Source: Priestia flexa NBRC 15715 (lineage in GTDB: Bacteria; Bacillota; Bacilli; Bacillales; Bacillaceae_H). From it: a stretch of 40,446 bases of DNA. Both the position numbers and the translations under genes were made by a program. Under the pieces are notes generated by a model that was given only the letters and a program-made list of their open reading frames with translations, made no database searches and was not told the DNA's origin. Every line of letters starts with the position of its first letter. Within the stretch, counting starts at the first letter, position 1. This document shows, piece after piece, positions 31,525 through 40,385 of this stretch. The stretch lies in NCBI RefSeq assembly GCF_001591565.1, contig NZ_BCVD01000020.1, forward strand, positions 1 through 40,446, given 5' to 3'.

Positions 31525-33180
31525 TTATTTGCCTTTTTTTACAATGTCTTGTGCTTGCTTTGATACAAAGAAGCGGCCGTTTTTATCTTGTACGACAACG
31601 CTATTCATTTCAATTTCTTTTCCATTCACAACCGCAATATTTTTGTTAACAGGAAACTCAACCGTACGCTTGTTTGATTTTACAACTAGTACAGGGTTTT
31701 GTGGATCTTGTTTATTTACTGTTACGTTAGCACCCTTAAATGCTTTTGTAGCTTCAATAAATAGCTCATCCGTTAGTTTATCTAAGTCGAAATTCATTGC
31801 TTTTGCCATATGCTTAGCAAGATCAGTATTATCGTAATGCCCCACAGGACGATCTACTCCGTATGAATATAAGAACATGTCTTCACCCGTATGCCCACCT
31901 GTCGTAAAGCCTAGGTTTGCACGATTTGCCAGCAGTTTAGATAATGTTACTCCAATTGCATTTTTATCTTTCGCTGCATCTAACTGTTTCTTTTCATCAA
32001 CCGTTAAGTTGTCTAACCCGTATAAAGCAGCCACTTCTTCTTTGTTTGATAAGTCTTTATTTAGAGAGCCCATTGCACCTTCTAACGTCATTTTCGCTTT
32101 TTTCAACGGGTCAATGTACGCTGAAACAGGCGTTGTATCATAGTTTTTATCTGTATTTTTACTTCCGATTGAAATACCGCTATTACCGTGATCTGATACA
32201 ACAATAACCATTGTATTTTTATCTTTTTTCGCAAACTCGACTGCTTTCCCTACTGCGTTATCAAAAGCTAACACGTCGCTTACCATTCCAACAGGATCGT
32301 TTGCATGTGCCGCCCAGTCTGGCTTACTGCCTTCAACGAATAAGAAAAATCCATCCTTGTCCTTTGAAAGCGTAGTAAGTGCTTTATCCGTCATTTCTGA
32401 AATTGTCGGCTCTTGGGGCTTTGTTTGTTTACGGTCCATTTCGTAAGCAAGCGCTGAATCTGAGAATGAACCCCAAATTTTATCTGATTTTGATTTCAAT
32501 AACTCATCGCGATTTTCTACAAAATCATAGCCCTTTTCGTCAATTACTTCAACTAAGTTTTCACCGTCTTTACGGTTTTTACTACCTTCTCCTGTAACAA
32601 GTGATTGCTTACCACCACCGAGTACAACGTCTATGCCTTGGTATACTTGCTGCTCACCTAGTACATCAAAGTTATTACGATCGTGATGATGGGCTGAAAA
32701 ACCAGCTGGCGTTGCGTGTTGAATTTCAGAAGTTGCCACAATTCCTGTTGCTTTTCCAGATAGCTTTGCTCCTTCTAGAACATTTGCAACGGGGCGGTAC
32801 TTGTCTTCTTCTTTTATTTGTTCAACACCAGGTGTTGTGACAAGTGAAGGAAGCACTCCTACGTATCCAGAGTTAGATTTATTACCAGTAGCCAATGCTG
32901 TTCCTGCTGGTGCTGAATCCGTAATTGCTGATTCAGCTGAATAAGCGCGAACCCCTCCAGCCATTAACTGATCCATATGTAGAGGTGCACCTTTATACCA
33001 TCTTGCTAATGTTGTTGTGCTTGAGCTTGTTCCGTCCGTTACCATCATAATAACGTTTTTTGGTTTTTTCTCCTGCTGTTTTGGCCCCTTCGCTTCAGTT
33101 TCCATTAATGCATTTCCTAATCCAAAAGAACCGAGTGCTACAGCACCAGCAAGCGTTGCCCCTAATAATTTCTTTTTCAT
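31525..33180 (-). CDS. Secreted alkaline phosphatase
   Basis: This phosphomonoesterase releases phosphate from organic esters outside the cell. The 551-residue precursor has a Sec signal peptide (MKKKLLGATLAGAVALGSFG, cleavage near 30) and the PhoA-type fold. Metal ligands are in MMVTDGTSS, the nucleophile S89 is in TDSAPAGTALATG, and further ligands are in DWAAHANDP, VVSDHGNSG and TGGHTGEDM. Upstream frame codons before 33180 are disfavoured: ATG at 33180 starts a classical signal peptide, with GGGAGC before it. It is longer than B. subtilis PhoA/PhoB (about 460) by a C-terminal extension (VNKQDPQNPVLVV...). Phosphate-starvation control is indicated by PhoP boxes. Confidence 0.92.
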   Translation of the reverse strand: MKKKLLGATLAGAVALGSFGLGNALMETEAKGPKQQEKKPKNVIMMVTDGTSSSTTTLARWYKGAPLHMDQLMAGGVRAYSAESAITDSAPAGTALATGNKSNSGYVGVLPSLVTTPGVEQIKEEDKYRPVANVLEGAKLSGKATGIVATSEIQHATPAGFSAHHHDRNNFDVLGEQQVYQGIDVVLGGGKQSLVTGEGSKNRKDGENLVEVIDEKGYDFVENRDELLKSKSDKIWGSFSDSALAYEMDRKQTKPQEPTISEMTDKALTTLSKDKDGFFLFVEGSKPDWAAHANDPVGMVSDVLAFDNAVGKAVEFAKKDKNTMVIVVSDHGNSGISIGSKNTDKNYDTTPVSAYIDPLKKAKMTLEGAMGSLNKDLSNKEEVAALYGLDNLTVDEKKQLDAAKDKNAIGVTLSKLLANRANLGFTTGGHTGEDMFLYSYGVDRPVGHYDNTDLAKHMAKAMNFDLDKLTDELFIEATKAFKGANVTVNKQDPQNPVLVVKSNKRTVEFPVNKNIAVVNGKEIEMNSVVVQDKNGRFFVSKQAQDIVKKGK

Positions 33181-33248
33181 TTCATCGTGCTCCCTTCGTA
33201 TCGCTCTTTTTTCTACATGCTTAAATCTAACAATTTTTTGTAAATGCA

Positions 33249-33287
33249 CTTTTATGGCAATGTAAAGATTCGTTAAAATCGCGTAAA
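33249..33287 (-). promoter_or_regulatory. PhoP box array of the alkaline phosphatase promoter
   Basis: On the minus strand, TTTACG, TTAACG, TTACAT and TAAAAG begin at 33287, 33276, 33265 and 33254, exactly 11 bases apart, matching TT(A/T/C)A(C/T)A repeats bound by PhoP~P. TTACAT with 17 bases to TACAAA gives a promoter about 35 bases long before the leader. Confidence 0.75.
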
Positions 33288-33349
33288 TCCCTGTTTACAA
33301 GCCAAAAAATCCTTCAAATGCACTAATCCTTCAGGAGAAAAGTTTCATC

Positions 33350-33378
33350 GCATAAAAAGGAAACACATGAACAAACTA
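33350..33378 (+). promoter_or_regulatory. Sigma-G-like promoter of the ger operon
   Basis: GCATA (33350-33354), 17 bases, CAAACTA (33372-33378; one mismatch to CATWHTA) lie 38 bases before the first ger ATG. Germinant receptor operons are expressed in the forespore under sigma-G. Confidence 0.55.
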
Positions 33379-33415
33379 CCAATAACAGATGAGGATTGAT
33401 GACAAGGAGATACTT

Positions 33416-34927
33416 ATGTTCAAAAATTTATTTAAAAAGAACAATGCTGATCAACAACCAAAGAAAACCCTAGATGAAATTATTGAGCAATTTAGTAAAT
33501 CCAGTGATTTTACAACGCTCGCTATTGGAGCTCAGCATAAGAAATACGTCATTACGTACTTTAAACAGCTCGTCCAGATGCAAAGCGTTGAAGATAAAAT
33601 TATAAAGCCTATTCAGCTCATTGACTTTACGTTAACAAACGTCAACGAAGTCGAAAACGTATTACCGATTGAAGATATCTCTATCACCAAAGATACCCAA
33701 GAAATTTTGGAAAAGATGCTTCGCGGGTATGTTATGTTTCAGCTTCATACTGATGATAAAGAAGTTGCGTTAATTAAAGTTCAAAGCTTTGATACGGGAT
33801 TTCGAACAGAGAATGAAACTGAAAATGAGTTTAGCGTTGTAGGTCCAAAGCTCGGATTTGTAGAAGACCTAGACGTTAATTTATATCTCATGCGAAAGAC
33901 ATTAATTTCTGAGCATTTGGTATTCAAGGAAATTACGGTCGGACAAAAGTCTAAAACTCGGGTAGTAATCGTTTATTTAGAGGACATCACGAACCCACAG
34001 CATGTAGATACCATGACAAAGCGCTTAGAGTCCCTTGACTTTGACGTTATTTTTGATAGCACCATGCTAGAGCAGCTCATTTCAGATAACTCCAATACTC
34101 CTTTTCCTTTGTTTTTAACAACGGAGCGAGTAGACCGCGTATTGTTTACCTTGCGAAACGGTCAAGTTGCTTTTTTCTCAAGCGGTTCTCCATATGCAGT
34201 GACGGGACCATCCACGCTGCTTGATTTTTTCATCTCACCTGAAGACTATTATTTACCGTGGGTGCTAGGCTCATTCTTTCGCTTAATTCGAATGTTTGGC
34301 GTATTCTTTTCTATTTTTGCAACGCCGCTATATGTTGCCGTTGTTACCTATCATTATGAAATGTTGCCAAAAGATTTACTGGGACCAATTATTTTCTCAA
34401 GAACAAATGTCCCTTTTCCTCCTGTAGTAGAAGTGTTGTTCTTAGAAATAACCATCGAACTGCTTAGAGAAGCCGGAGCCAGACTACCTTCTAAAGTCGG
34501 CCAAACGCTTGGAATCGTTGGGGGAATTGTTATTGGGCAAGCAACCGTTGAAGCTGCTTTAACTAGTAACGTTTTGCTCATTATTGTTTCTCTAACTGCG
34601 CTCGCATCGTTTACAACGCCAATTTTTAAGATGTCTAATACGATTCGACTTTTGCGCTTCCCTTTTGTACTGTTTGCAGCCTTGTATGGACTGGTCGGTA
34701 TCATGTTTGGCTTTTGCTACTTAATCGTTCATTTAATTCGATTACAATCCCTGGGTATGCCTTATTTAGTTCCTGTCTATCCATTTCGAGCAAAAAGCCA
34801 ACGAGATACGTTGCTTAGACTTCCATATAGCAAAACGGCAAAACGCCCTGGGTATTTAAGACCTTTAAGCTGGTTCCGCTATAATCCTGAAAAATCAAAA
34901 AAGAAACAAAATCTAGACCGAGAGTAA
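33416..34927 (+). CDS. Spore germinant receptor subunit A (GerA/GerKA family)
   Basis: The A subunit of a Ger receptor sits in the inner spore membrane and helps sense germinants. The 503-residue protein has the long hydrophilic N-terminal domain (1-260: DEIIEQFSKSSDFTTL, GPKLGFVEDLDVNLYLMRK, the conserved loop before SGSPYAVTGPSTLLDFF) and about five membrane segments (280-455). The conserved PFPPVVEVLFLEITIELLREAG and GQTLGIVGGIVIGQATVEA motifs lie between them. The charged tail ends in KKKQNLDRE. ATG at 33416 is preceded by AAGGAG. It is the first gene of an A-C-B operon. Which germinant is recognised cannot be told. Confidence 0.93.
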   Translation: MFKNLFKKNNADQQPKKTLDEIIEQFSKSSDFTTLAIGAQHKKYVITYFKQLVQMQSVEDKIIKPIQLIDFTLTNVNEVENVLPIEDISITKDTQEILEKMLRGYVMFQLHTDDKEVALIKVQSFDTGFRTENETENEFSVVGPKLGFVEDLDVNLYLMRKTLISEHLVFKEITVGQKSKTRVVIVYLEDITNPQHVDTMTKRLESLDFDVIFDSTMLEQLISDNSNTPFPLFLTTERVDRVLFTLRNGQVAFFSSGSPYAVTGPSTLLDFFISPEDYYLPWVLGSFFRLIRMFGVFFSIFATPLYVAVVTYHYEMLPKDLLGPIIFSRTNVPFPPVVEVLFLEITIELLREAGARLPSKVGQTLGIVGGIVIGQATVEAALTSNVLLIIVSLTALASFTTPIFKMSNTIRLLRFPFVLFAALYGLVGIMFGFCYLIVHLIRLQSLGMPYLVPVYPFRAKSQRDTLLRLPYSKTAKRPGYLRPLSWFRYNPEKSKKKQNLDRE

Positions 34928-34946
34928 GCAAGGAGGATATACAGCA

Positions 34947-36032
34947 ATGAAAAAATTAATAATTATAGCTTGTTGTAGCATCTTTCTAATTAGCTGTGCG
35001 GATCGAGAAGTGATTGATGAGATACAAGTCGTGAATGCGATAGGATTCGATTACGATAAGGACGAAGACAAGATTCGAGGAACCATTTTATATCCCATCT
35101 TTAAATATGGACCAACGGAAGAACCAAGCATCATTGCAGCCAAAGGCGATAGTTCTTTTGATGTCCCTCTCCATTTAAATGTTAAGTCTTCACTCCCTTT
35201 GGCATTTGGCCAATTGCGTAGCGTCATAATTGGTGAAGATTATGCCAAACACGGAATGCGCGATTTAGTCAATACGCTTGCTCGAAATCCTGACTTAGGG
35301 CGTACGATTAAAGTAGCCATCACAGATGGTAATGCACATGAGATGTTAAGCTCTGTTACGAGAAAGAAAATTAAAGATTATCAGTTTATCTCAAATCTAA
35401 TTGACCAGAATATTAAAACTGAAAACCTACCGCGAACCAACTTACAAACGTTTTTATTTAGTTTTTTTAGCGACGACCGCGATCCTTTTTTACCGTTGTT
35501 ATCCCAAGAAAAAGATGCAATTAAATTAGAAGGAGTTGCATTGTTTAAAAATGAAAAATACATTTCTTCAATCGATATGAAAGAGGCGTTTTTAATGAAG
35601 CTACTCCTGGATGGGACGAAGCACGGTCGCTATACAATGGATATGAAGCACAAAGGGCATTCAGGCGAAGTTTTTTTAGAAAATCTGCGAACCAAAACGA
35701 ATTACGAATTAAAAGGGAACCGTCATAATCCCATCATTGTTGTCCATTTAAATATTGACGGCCTTGTAAAAGAGTTTCCACAATGGCTGAAACTAACAAA
35801 GCCATCTAATGTCAATATGCTTGAGAAAAAGCTAACTACGAACTTAGAAAAAGACAGTGATCGCTTAATTAAAAAGCTGCAAAAGCTTGGCGTTGACCCC
35901 ATTTGTTTTACGGATTACGTTCGTAGCCGTACGCGGAACTTTGACAGCCAACGCTTTAGAGAAAACTATTCGGACATGGATATCCATGTAAAAGCGCATG
36001 TGAATCTAGTTCAAACAGGCATTAGTCAGTAG
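34947..36032 (+). CDS. Spore germinant receptor lipoprotein, Ger(x)C family
   Basis: The C subunit is anchored by a lipid on the outer face of the inner spore membrane. The 361-residue protein has a short signal ending in IFLISC, with lipidated C17, followed by the family start ADREVIDEIQVVNAIGFDYD. FGQLRSVIIGEDYAKHGM lies near 87, and the C-terminal domain includes KEFPQWLKLTKPSNVNMLEK. AGGAGG precedes the ATG, 19 bases after the A-subunit stop. Confidence 0.92.
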   Translation: MKKLIIIACCSIFLISCADREVIDEIQVVNAIGFDYDKDEDKIRGTILYPIFKYGPTEEPSIIAAKGDSSFDVPLHLNVKSSLPLAFGQLRSVIIGEDYAKHGMRDLVNTLARNPDLGRTIKVAITDGNAHEMLSSVTRKKIKDYQFISNLIDQNIKTENLPRTNLQTFLFSFFSDDRDPFLPLLSQEKDAIKLEGVALFKNEKYISSIDMKEAFLMKLLLDGTKHGRYTMDMKHKGHSGEVFLENLRTKTNYELKGNRHNPIIVVHLNIDGLVKEFPQWLKLTKPSNVNMLEKKLTTNLEKDSDRLIKKLQKLGVDPICFTDYVRSRTRNFDSQRFRENYSDMDIHVKAHVNLVQTGISQ

Positions 36033-36043
36033 GAGGGAACAAC

Positions 36044-37189
36044 GTGGAAAACAATGTGAAAGAACAATTTCAAGTCTCTCCGTCTTTTCTGTTCTTTTTG
36101 ATTCATTCCGTGCAAGTAGGGGTTGGAATGCTGGGGTTTCAAAGATATATTGTGAAGGGTGGCGGACATGACGCTTGGATTTCAGTTATTGCTTCTGGCT
36201 TAGCCGTCTCTGTGCTGTTTTGGATGTGCTTTTATGTACTAAAACGTGAAAATACGGATGTCATTGAAATTCATCGCCTGTATTTTGGAAAATGGATTGG
36301 CAATCTATTTAATATCATCTTATGCCTATACTTTTTCTCTTTTGCAATCACGATTTATCGAACATATATTGAAGTCCTCCAAGTCTGGATGTTCCCGCGG
36401 CTCACCACTTGGAGTATTTCACTTATTTATCTTCCTCTCATCTATTATATTATTTCAGGTGGTTTTCGCGTCATTACAGGTATTGCATTCTTTGGAGTCG
36501 TCCTTCCATTACCTTTATTTTTTTCATTGTTTTATCCACTTTCGCTAGGCGAAGTAAATAATATCTTACCGATTTTAGATCATAGCTTTGGTGAGTTGTT
36601 TACTTCTTTTAAAACAATGACGTTTAGCTACTTGGGGTTTGAATCGATTTTATTTTTTTATCCCTACATTAAAAATGGACCCTCTAGTTACAAGTGGGGG
36701 CAAGCTGGGCTTTTATTTACAACCGTTCTCTATACATTTTTAACAATTGTAACATTTGTTTATTTTAGTCAAGGGCAGCTTTTAAAAACGATTTGGCCGA
36801 CGCTCACAATGGCTAAAATTATTGAAATTCCCTTTATTCAACGATTTGAATACGTTGTAATTTCATTATGGCTTCTTGTTGTTCTGCCAGCAATTTGTAC
36901 AACCTTATGGTGCAGCGTTCGAGGGATGAGACGGACATTTCGAGGAAAGTCTACTATTTACCTATTGGTATTTATGCTAACCTTATTAGCTCTTTCAATT
37001 TTCTTTGATAATCGAAAAAACATTGACCTTTTAAATAATACCGTTTCTCAAATAGGGACATACGTTATTTATTTTTACATTCCTTTTCTATTTATTTTCA
37101 GCATTATTCGTTCGAAAATAAAAGGAAGCAAACGAACACCTGAACCACAGCAGGAACCTCAAAAAAAGAGTGAGTCACCTTCATCGTGA
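36044..37189 (+). CDS. Spore germinant receptor subunit B (GerB-type permease)
   Basis: The B subunit resembles single-component amino acid permeases and forms the ligand-binding membrane part of the receptor. The 381-residue protein has about ten helices, the family opening FFLIHSVQVGVGMLGFQRYI, GHDAWISVIASGLAVSVLF and SFKTMTFSYLGFESILFFYPY near 200. The tail is basic and proline/glutamine-rich. The start is GTG at 36044, 8 bases after AGGAGG, since no ATG fits. The order A, C, B is common in megaterium-group receptors. The last codons overlap a bidirectional terminator. Confidence 0.92.
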   Translation: MENNVKEQFQVSPSFLFFLIHSVQVGVGMLGFQRYIVKGGGHDAWISVIASGLAVSVLFWMCFYVLKRENTDVIEIHRLYFGKWIGNLFNIILCLYFFSFAITIYRTYIEVLQVWMFPRLTTWSISLIYLPLIYYIISGGFRVITGIAFFGVVLPLPLFFSLFYPLSLGEVNNILPILDHSFGELFTSFKTMTFSYLGFESILFFYPYIKNGPSSYKWGQAGLLFTTVLYTFLTIVTFVYFSQGQLLKTIWPTLTMAKIIEIPFIQRFEYVVISLWLLVVLPAICTTLWCSVRGMRRTFRGKSTIYLLVFMLTLLALSIFFDNRKNIDLLNNTVSQIGTYVIYFYIPFLFIFSIIRSKIKGSKRTPEPQQEPQKKSESPSS

Positions 37190-37200
37190 CTCACTCTTTT
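37164..37200. terminator. Bidirectional terminator between gerXB and msrAB
   Basis: A perfect 15-bp stem AAAAGAGTGAGTCAC / GTGACTCACTCTTTT has a seven-base loop. The ger stop codon is inside it, and the convergent msrAB stop is at 37203. Confidence 0.92.
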
Positions 37201-37202
37201 TA

Positions 37203-38165
37203 TTAGTTAAATAGCGCTACATATTCACCGTATCCCTCTTCTTCAAGCTTATCTTTAGGGACAAATCGAAGAGCGGCTGAGTTGATGCAATAGCGTAACC
37301 CTCCAGCTTCCGTCGGACCATCTTCAAAAACATGACCTAAATGTGAATTTGCAGTTTTACTACGCACTTCCGTTCGAACCATATTATGACTAACATCCAT
37401 GTTTTCCTCTACCTCTTCCTTATTAATTGGCTTGGTAAAGGACGGCCAGCCGCACCCAGCATCATATTTATCTCGTGAGCTGAAGAGTGGTTCTCCAGAA
37501 ACAATGTCTACATAGATTCCTTCTTCTGTATGATTCCAGAATTCATTTCGAAATGGAGGTTCGGTTGCGTCATTTTGTGTTACCTCGTATTGAATTGGCG
37601 TCAAGCGTTTTTTCAACTCTTCATCTCTACCGATATCTTTCCAGTTCTCTTTAATAAACCGATCGCGACCGGAACCTCGACGGTACATTGAATAGCGAAA
37701 TTTATTCTTTTTGTAGTAATCTTGATGATACTCTTCCGCTTCATAAAACGGCTTTGCAGGTAAAATTTGAGTTACGATAGGGCTTGAAAAACGGCCGCTC
37801 TCTTCTAGCTGTTGCTTTGAAGCTTCCGCTAGCTGCTTTTGCTCATCATTATGATAAAAGATTGCTGTGCGATAAGAGTCTCCGCGATCAGCAAACTGTC
37901 CTCCTGGATCGGTTGGATCGATTTGAGGCCAGTAAAGCTCCAATAATTTTTCATATGGAAACACTTCGGGATCAAATGTAATTTGAATCGCTTCATAGTG
38001 TCCTGTCGTTTCTGAACATACTTCTTTATACGTTGGATTTTCAGTATGGCCTCCAGTATAGCCCGATACAACTTTTAGAATGCCTGGCTGTTCGTCAAAC
38101 GGCTTTACCATGCACCAAAAGCAGCCTCCAGCAAACGTGGCTAATTGATGGTTAGATTGTGTCAA
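37203..38165 (-). CDS. msrAB: Fused peptide methionine sulfoxide reductase MsrA-MsrB
   Basis: This repair enzyme reduces both S and R epimers of methionine sulfoxide using thioredoxin. The 320-residue protein has an MsrA domain (about 1-165; catalytic C15 in [28 protein letters not shown]) and an MsrB domain (about 175-315; [21 protein letters not shown], catalytic cysteine in [12 protein letters not shown]). The MsrB part lacks the structural zinc CxxC pairs of some homologues. The start is TTG at 38165, 8 bases after AGGAGG; the longer frame to 38225 has no ribosome site. Bacillus subtilis has separate msrA and msrB genes, so the fusion differs from that relative. Confidence 0.92.
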   Translation of the reverse strand: MTQSNHQLATFAGGCFWCMVKPFDEQPGILKVVSGYTGGHTENPTYKEVCSETTGHYEAIQITFDPEVFPYEKLLELYWPQIDPTDPGGQFADRGDSYRTAIFYHNDEQKQLAEASKQQLEESGRFSSPIVTQILPAKPFYEAEEYHQDYYKKNKFRYSMYRRGSGRDRFIKENWKDIGRDEELKKRLTPIQYEVTQNDATEPPFRNEFWNHTEEGIYVDIVSGEPLFSSRDKYDAGCGWPSFTKPINKEEVEENMDVSHNMVRTEVRSKTANSHLGHVFEDGPTEAGGLRYCINSAALRFVPKDKLEEEGYGEYVALFN

Positions 38166-38255
38166 CGAGAAGACCTCCTCTTGATTATTTATGTTTATTA
38201 TACGACTGATTAATTGAGATACCAACTATCTTGCTTCACCGACTATTATGTATAG

Positions 38256-38280
38256 AAAAAAAGGAAGCTATGAAGCTCCC
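38256..38280 (-). terminator. Short terminator after the DHA2 exporter gene
   Basis: GGAGCT-TCAT-AGCTTCC (one bulge) is followed by seven T on the minus strand, 6 bases after the stop. Confidence 0.65.
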
Positions 38281-38286
38281 TCTTCG

Positions 38287-39879
38287 TTACCCTGCCTTAT
38301 TTTCATGTTCTTCGTTTTCTTTTTCATCTACGCGCTGACTCATTCGAAGCGGAATAGCTTTAATAAAGAACGTTAGGACTACACCCGTTACAACAATAAA
38401 ACCAGCAGTTAGATAAACGCCTGTTAGTGAATAGCTTAGCGTTTCACGAAGAATAGATACAAAGCCATCAAATGCTTGTTGCATGGATGCTGGTACCTGT
38501 TTTTGAATATCTGCTAAGCGCGCAGGATCCATTAGTACCTGTGGATCTAGCCCCTGAAGTTTCGAAGCTAATTCAGGAGGAACAGATGCTCCGCTTACCT
38601 CTTCTGTCATATGGCTAGACATACGTGAGTTCATCATTGTTCCCATAATCGCAACCCCAACTGTACCACCAAGCTGACGGAACAATTGACTGGATGCTGT
38701 TGCTACACCTAGGTAGCGCTGTTCAACAGCATTTTGAATGATTAGCGTAAATACTGGGAAGCTCATTCCTAATCCTAAACCCACTAAAATATTGTTGATG
38801 ATTACGTTTGTTGACGTCGAATCTTGATTCATTGCTGACAGTGAGAACATTCCTGCTGACATGATAGCTAAGCCAATGATTGCTAAACCTTTATACTTAC
38901 CTGTTTTCGTAATATATTGTCCACCGAGCGTACTTGCAAGTACCATCGCAAGCGTCATTGGCATCATAATCAATCCAGACGCCGTTGCAGAACGACCGAT
39001 AACACCTTGAATAAAGAACGGAATATACATCGCTGCTCCAAACATTCCAGCACCTAAAATAAACCCAACAACGTTTGAGAGCGTAAAGATGTTGTTACGG
39101 AATAAGTGAAGTGGTAATACCGGACTTTTTGCTTTTCGCTCGACCATAATAAAAATAGCTAACGATACAATGGTTCCAATAAACAAGCTGATGATTGGTG
39201 TTGACACCCAATCATACTTAGAACCAGCCCACGAGAACGCTAGTAGTAGCGGTACAATGGTTGTTGTTAAGAATAGTGAACCCGCATAGTCGACCTTTTC
39301 ACCTTCTCGTTTTTCAACGCTTGGAAACAGCATCCAAATTAGAACGAATGCAACGATACCAAACGGTAAGAATACCCAGAAAACCCAGTGCCAGTTCGCA
39401 TTATCAACAATCCAACCGCCAAGTGTTGGACCGAATACACTGGCTAAACCAAAGACTGAGCTTAGTAACCCTTGCCAACGACCGCGCTCACGCGGCGTAA
39501 ATAAATCTCCAACTGCTGTAAATGCAGTCGACATAATTAAACCTCCACCAAGGCCTTGAACAGCTCGGAAGATGATCAATTGAATCATTGTATTTGAAAA
39601 ACCTGCACATAGTGAACCGATGATGAAAATACCGATACCTGTTAAAATAAACGGCTTGCGTCCGTAAATATCTGAAAGCTTCCCTACTAAAATAGCTGTG
39701 ATACTGGAAGCTAACATAAAGCTTGTAAATACCCAGCTATAATACTCAATTCCCTGTAGCTCAGCAATAATACGTGGCAATGCAGTACCCACAATCGTTT
39801 GGTTTACGGCTGTAAACAGCATTGCTGACATAATTGCAATCATAATGGCTACTTTTTTTCGATGTTCTAAATGTTCCAT
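38287..39879 (-). CDS. DHA2-family multidrug efflux MFS transporter (EmrB/QacA type)
   Basis: This 530-residue proton-drug antiporter of the cytoplasmic membrane has about 14 hydrophobic helices. Motif A-like GKLSDIYGRKPFILTG is near residue 60, motif C-like GLASVFGPTLGGWIVD near 150, and LPRIIAEL with the early SAMLFTAVNQTIVGTAL helix is typical of the subfamily. A long external loop precedes the last helix (about 425-485), and the tail is highly charged. ATG at 39879 has AAAGGAG 7 bases upstream, while the longer frame has none. A 25-bp palindrome sits between it and the marR gene, so MarR repression is likely. Substrates are unknown. Confidence 0.9.
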   Translation of the reverse strand: MEHLEHRKKVAIMIAIMSAMLFTAVNQTIVGTALPRIIAELQGIEYYSWVFTSFMLASSITAILVGKLSDIYGRKPFILTGIGIFIIGSLCAGFSNTMIQLIIFRAVQGLGGGLIMSTAFTAVGDLFTPRERGRWQGLLSSVFGLASVFGPTLGGWIVDNANWHWVFWVFLPFGIVAFVLIWMLFPSVEKREGEKVDYAGSLFLTTTIVPLLLAFSWAGSKYDWVSTPIISLFIGTIVSLAIFIMVERKAKSPVLPLHLFRNNIFTLSNVVGFILGAGMFGAAMYIPFFIQGVIGRSATASGLIMMPMTLAMVLASTLGGQYITKTGKYKGLAIIGLAIMSAGMFSLSAMNQDSTSTNVIINNILVGLGLGMSFPVFTLIIQNAVEQRYLGVATASSQLFRQLGGTVGVAIMGTMMNSRMSSHMTEEVSGASVPPELASKLQGLDPQVLMDPARLADIQKQVPASMQQAFDGFVSILRETLSYSLTGVYLTAGFIVVTGVVLTFFIKAIPLRMSQRVDEKENEEHENKAG

Positions 39880-39901
39880 ATGTCTACTCCTTTCGGTAAC
39901 T

Positions 39902-39926
39902 AAATAATTCACCTAGTGAATCATTT
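39902..39926. promoter_or_regulatory. MarR-type operator candidate between marR and the exporter gene
   Basis: AAATAATTCAC-CTA-GTGAATCATTT has 10 of 11 matching arm pairs, a size usual for MarR dimers. It lies 23-47 bases before the exporter ATG. A GTGAAAT half-site also occurs near 40438-40445 at the window edge, upstream of marR. Confidence 0.6.
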
Positions 39927-39944
39927 TTTCGGCGTACCTGTCTC

Positions 39945-40385
39945 TTAGTTTGACTGTCGCTCCGCAGAACGATCAATTTTTTGAAATAATGTATTCATAA
40001 TTTGAATTTCCTCATTTGTAAAATCGTTAAACCGTTCAAAAAAATATGCTCTTTTTTTTGCTTCAATTTCCTCAAATATAGCATGCCCTTTTTCAGTAAT
40101 GACAATTTCAACAATTCTTCGATCTGCTTCTGACTTTTTCCGTTCCACATACCCTTTAGATAAAAGCAAATCCGTCAAAGCCGTAATATGACTAGCGGAT
40201 ACCTGCAGGTGCTTTGAAATGTCCGTTGATTTTTGAGGACCTTCATTTCTTAACATGCGAAGAATCATAAAAGCATTAGTTGATAGCTCCGAATCAAATA
40301 CGCTGTTAATTTCTTGTCGAAGCTGACGAAATACACTGCGAAACAACAACTCCATTTCATGGAGAAGCTCATGACGTTCTTTCAC
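39945..40385 (-). CDS. MarR-family transcriptional regulator of the efflux gene
   Basis: This 146-residue winged-helix repressor has a helical N-terminus (ERHELLHEMELLFRSVFRQL), the DNA-reading region STDISKHLQVSASHITALTDLLLSKGYVERKKSEADRR (about 55-92, ending in the wing with the conserved D-R-R) and C-terminal dimer helices. The start is taken as GTG at 40385, 8 bases after GGAAGGAG; an earlier GTG lies within that site. It is followed by the exporter gene 65 bases on and probably represses it and itself. Confidence 0.9.
   Translation of the reverse strand: MKERHELLHEMELLFRSVFRQLRQEINSVFDSELSTNAFMILRMLRNEGPQKSTDISKHLQVSASHITALTDLLLSKGYVERKKSEADRRIVEIVITEKGHAIFEEIEAKKRAYFFERFNDFTNEEIQIMNTLFQKIDRSAERQSN

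Noticed and set aside
32379-32840. Two plus-strand frames opposite the alkaline phosphatase gene
   Set aside because: They are antisense shadows of a clear enzyme gene, with leucine-rich composition typical of reversed coding sequence.
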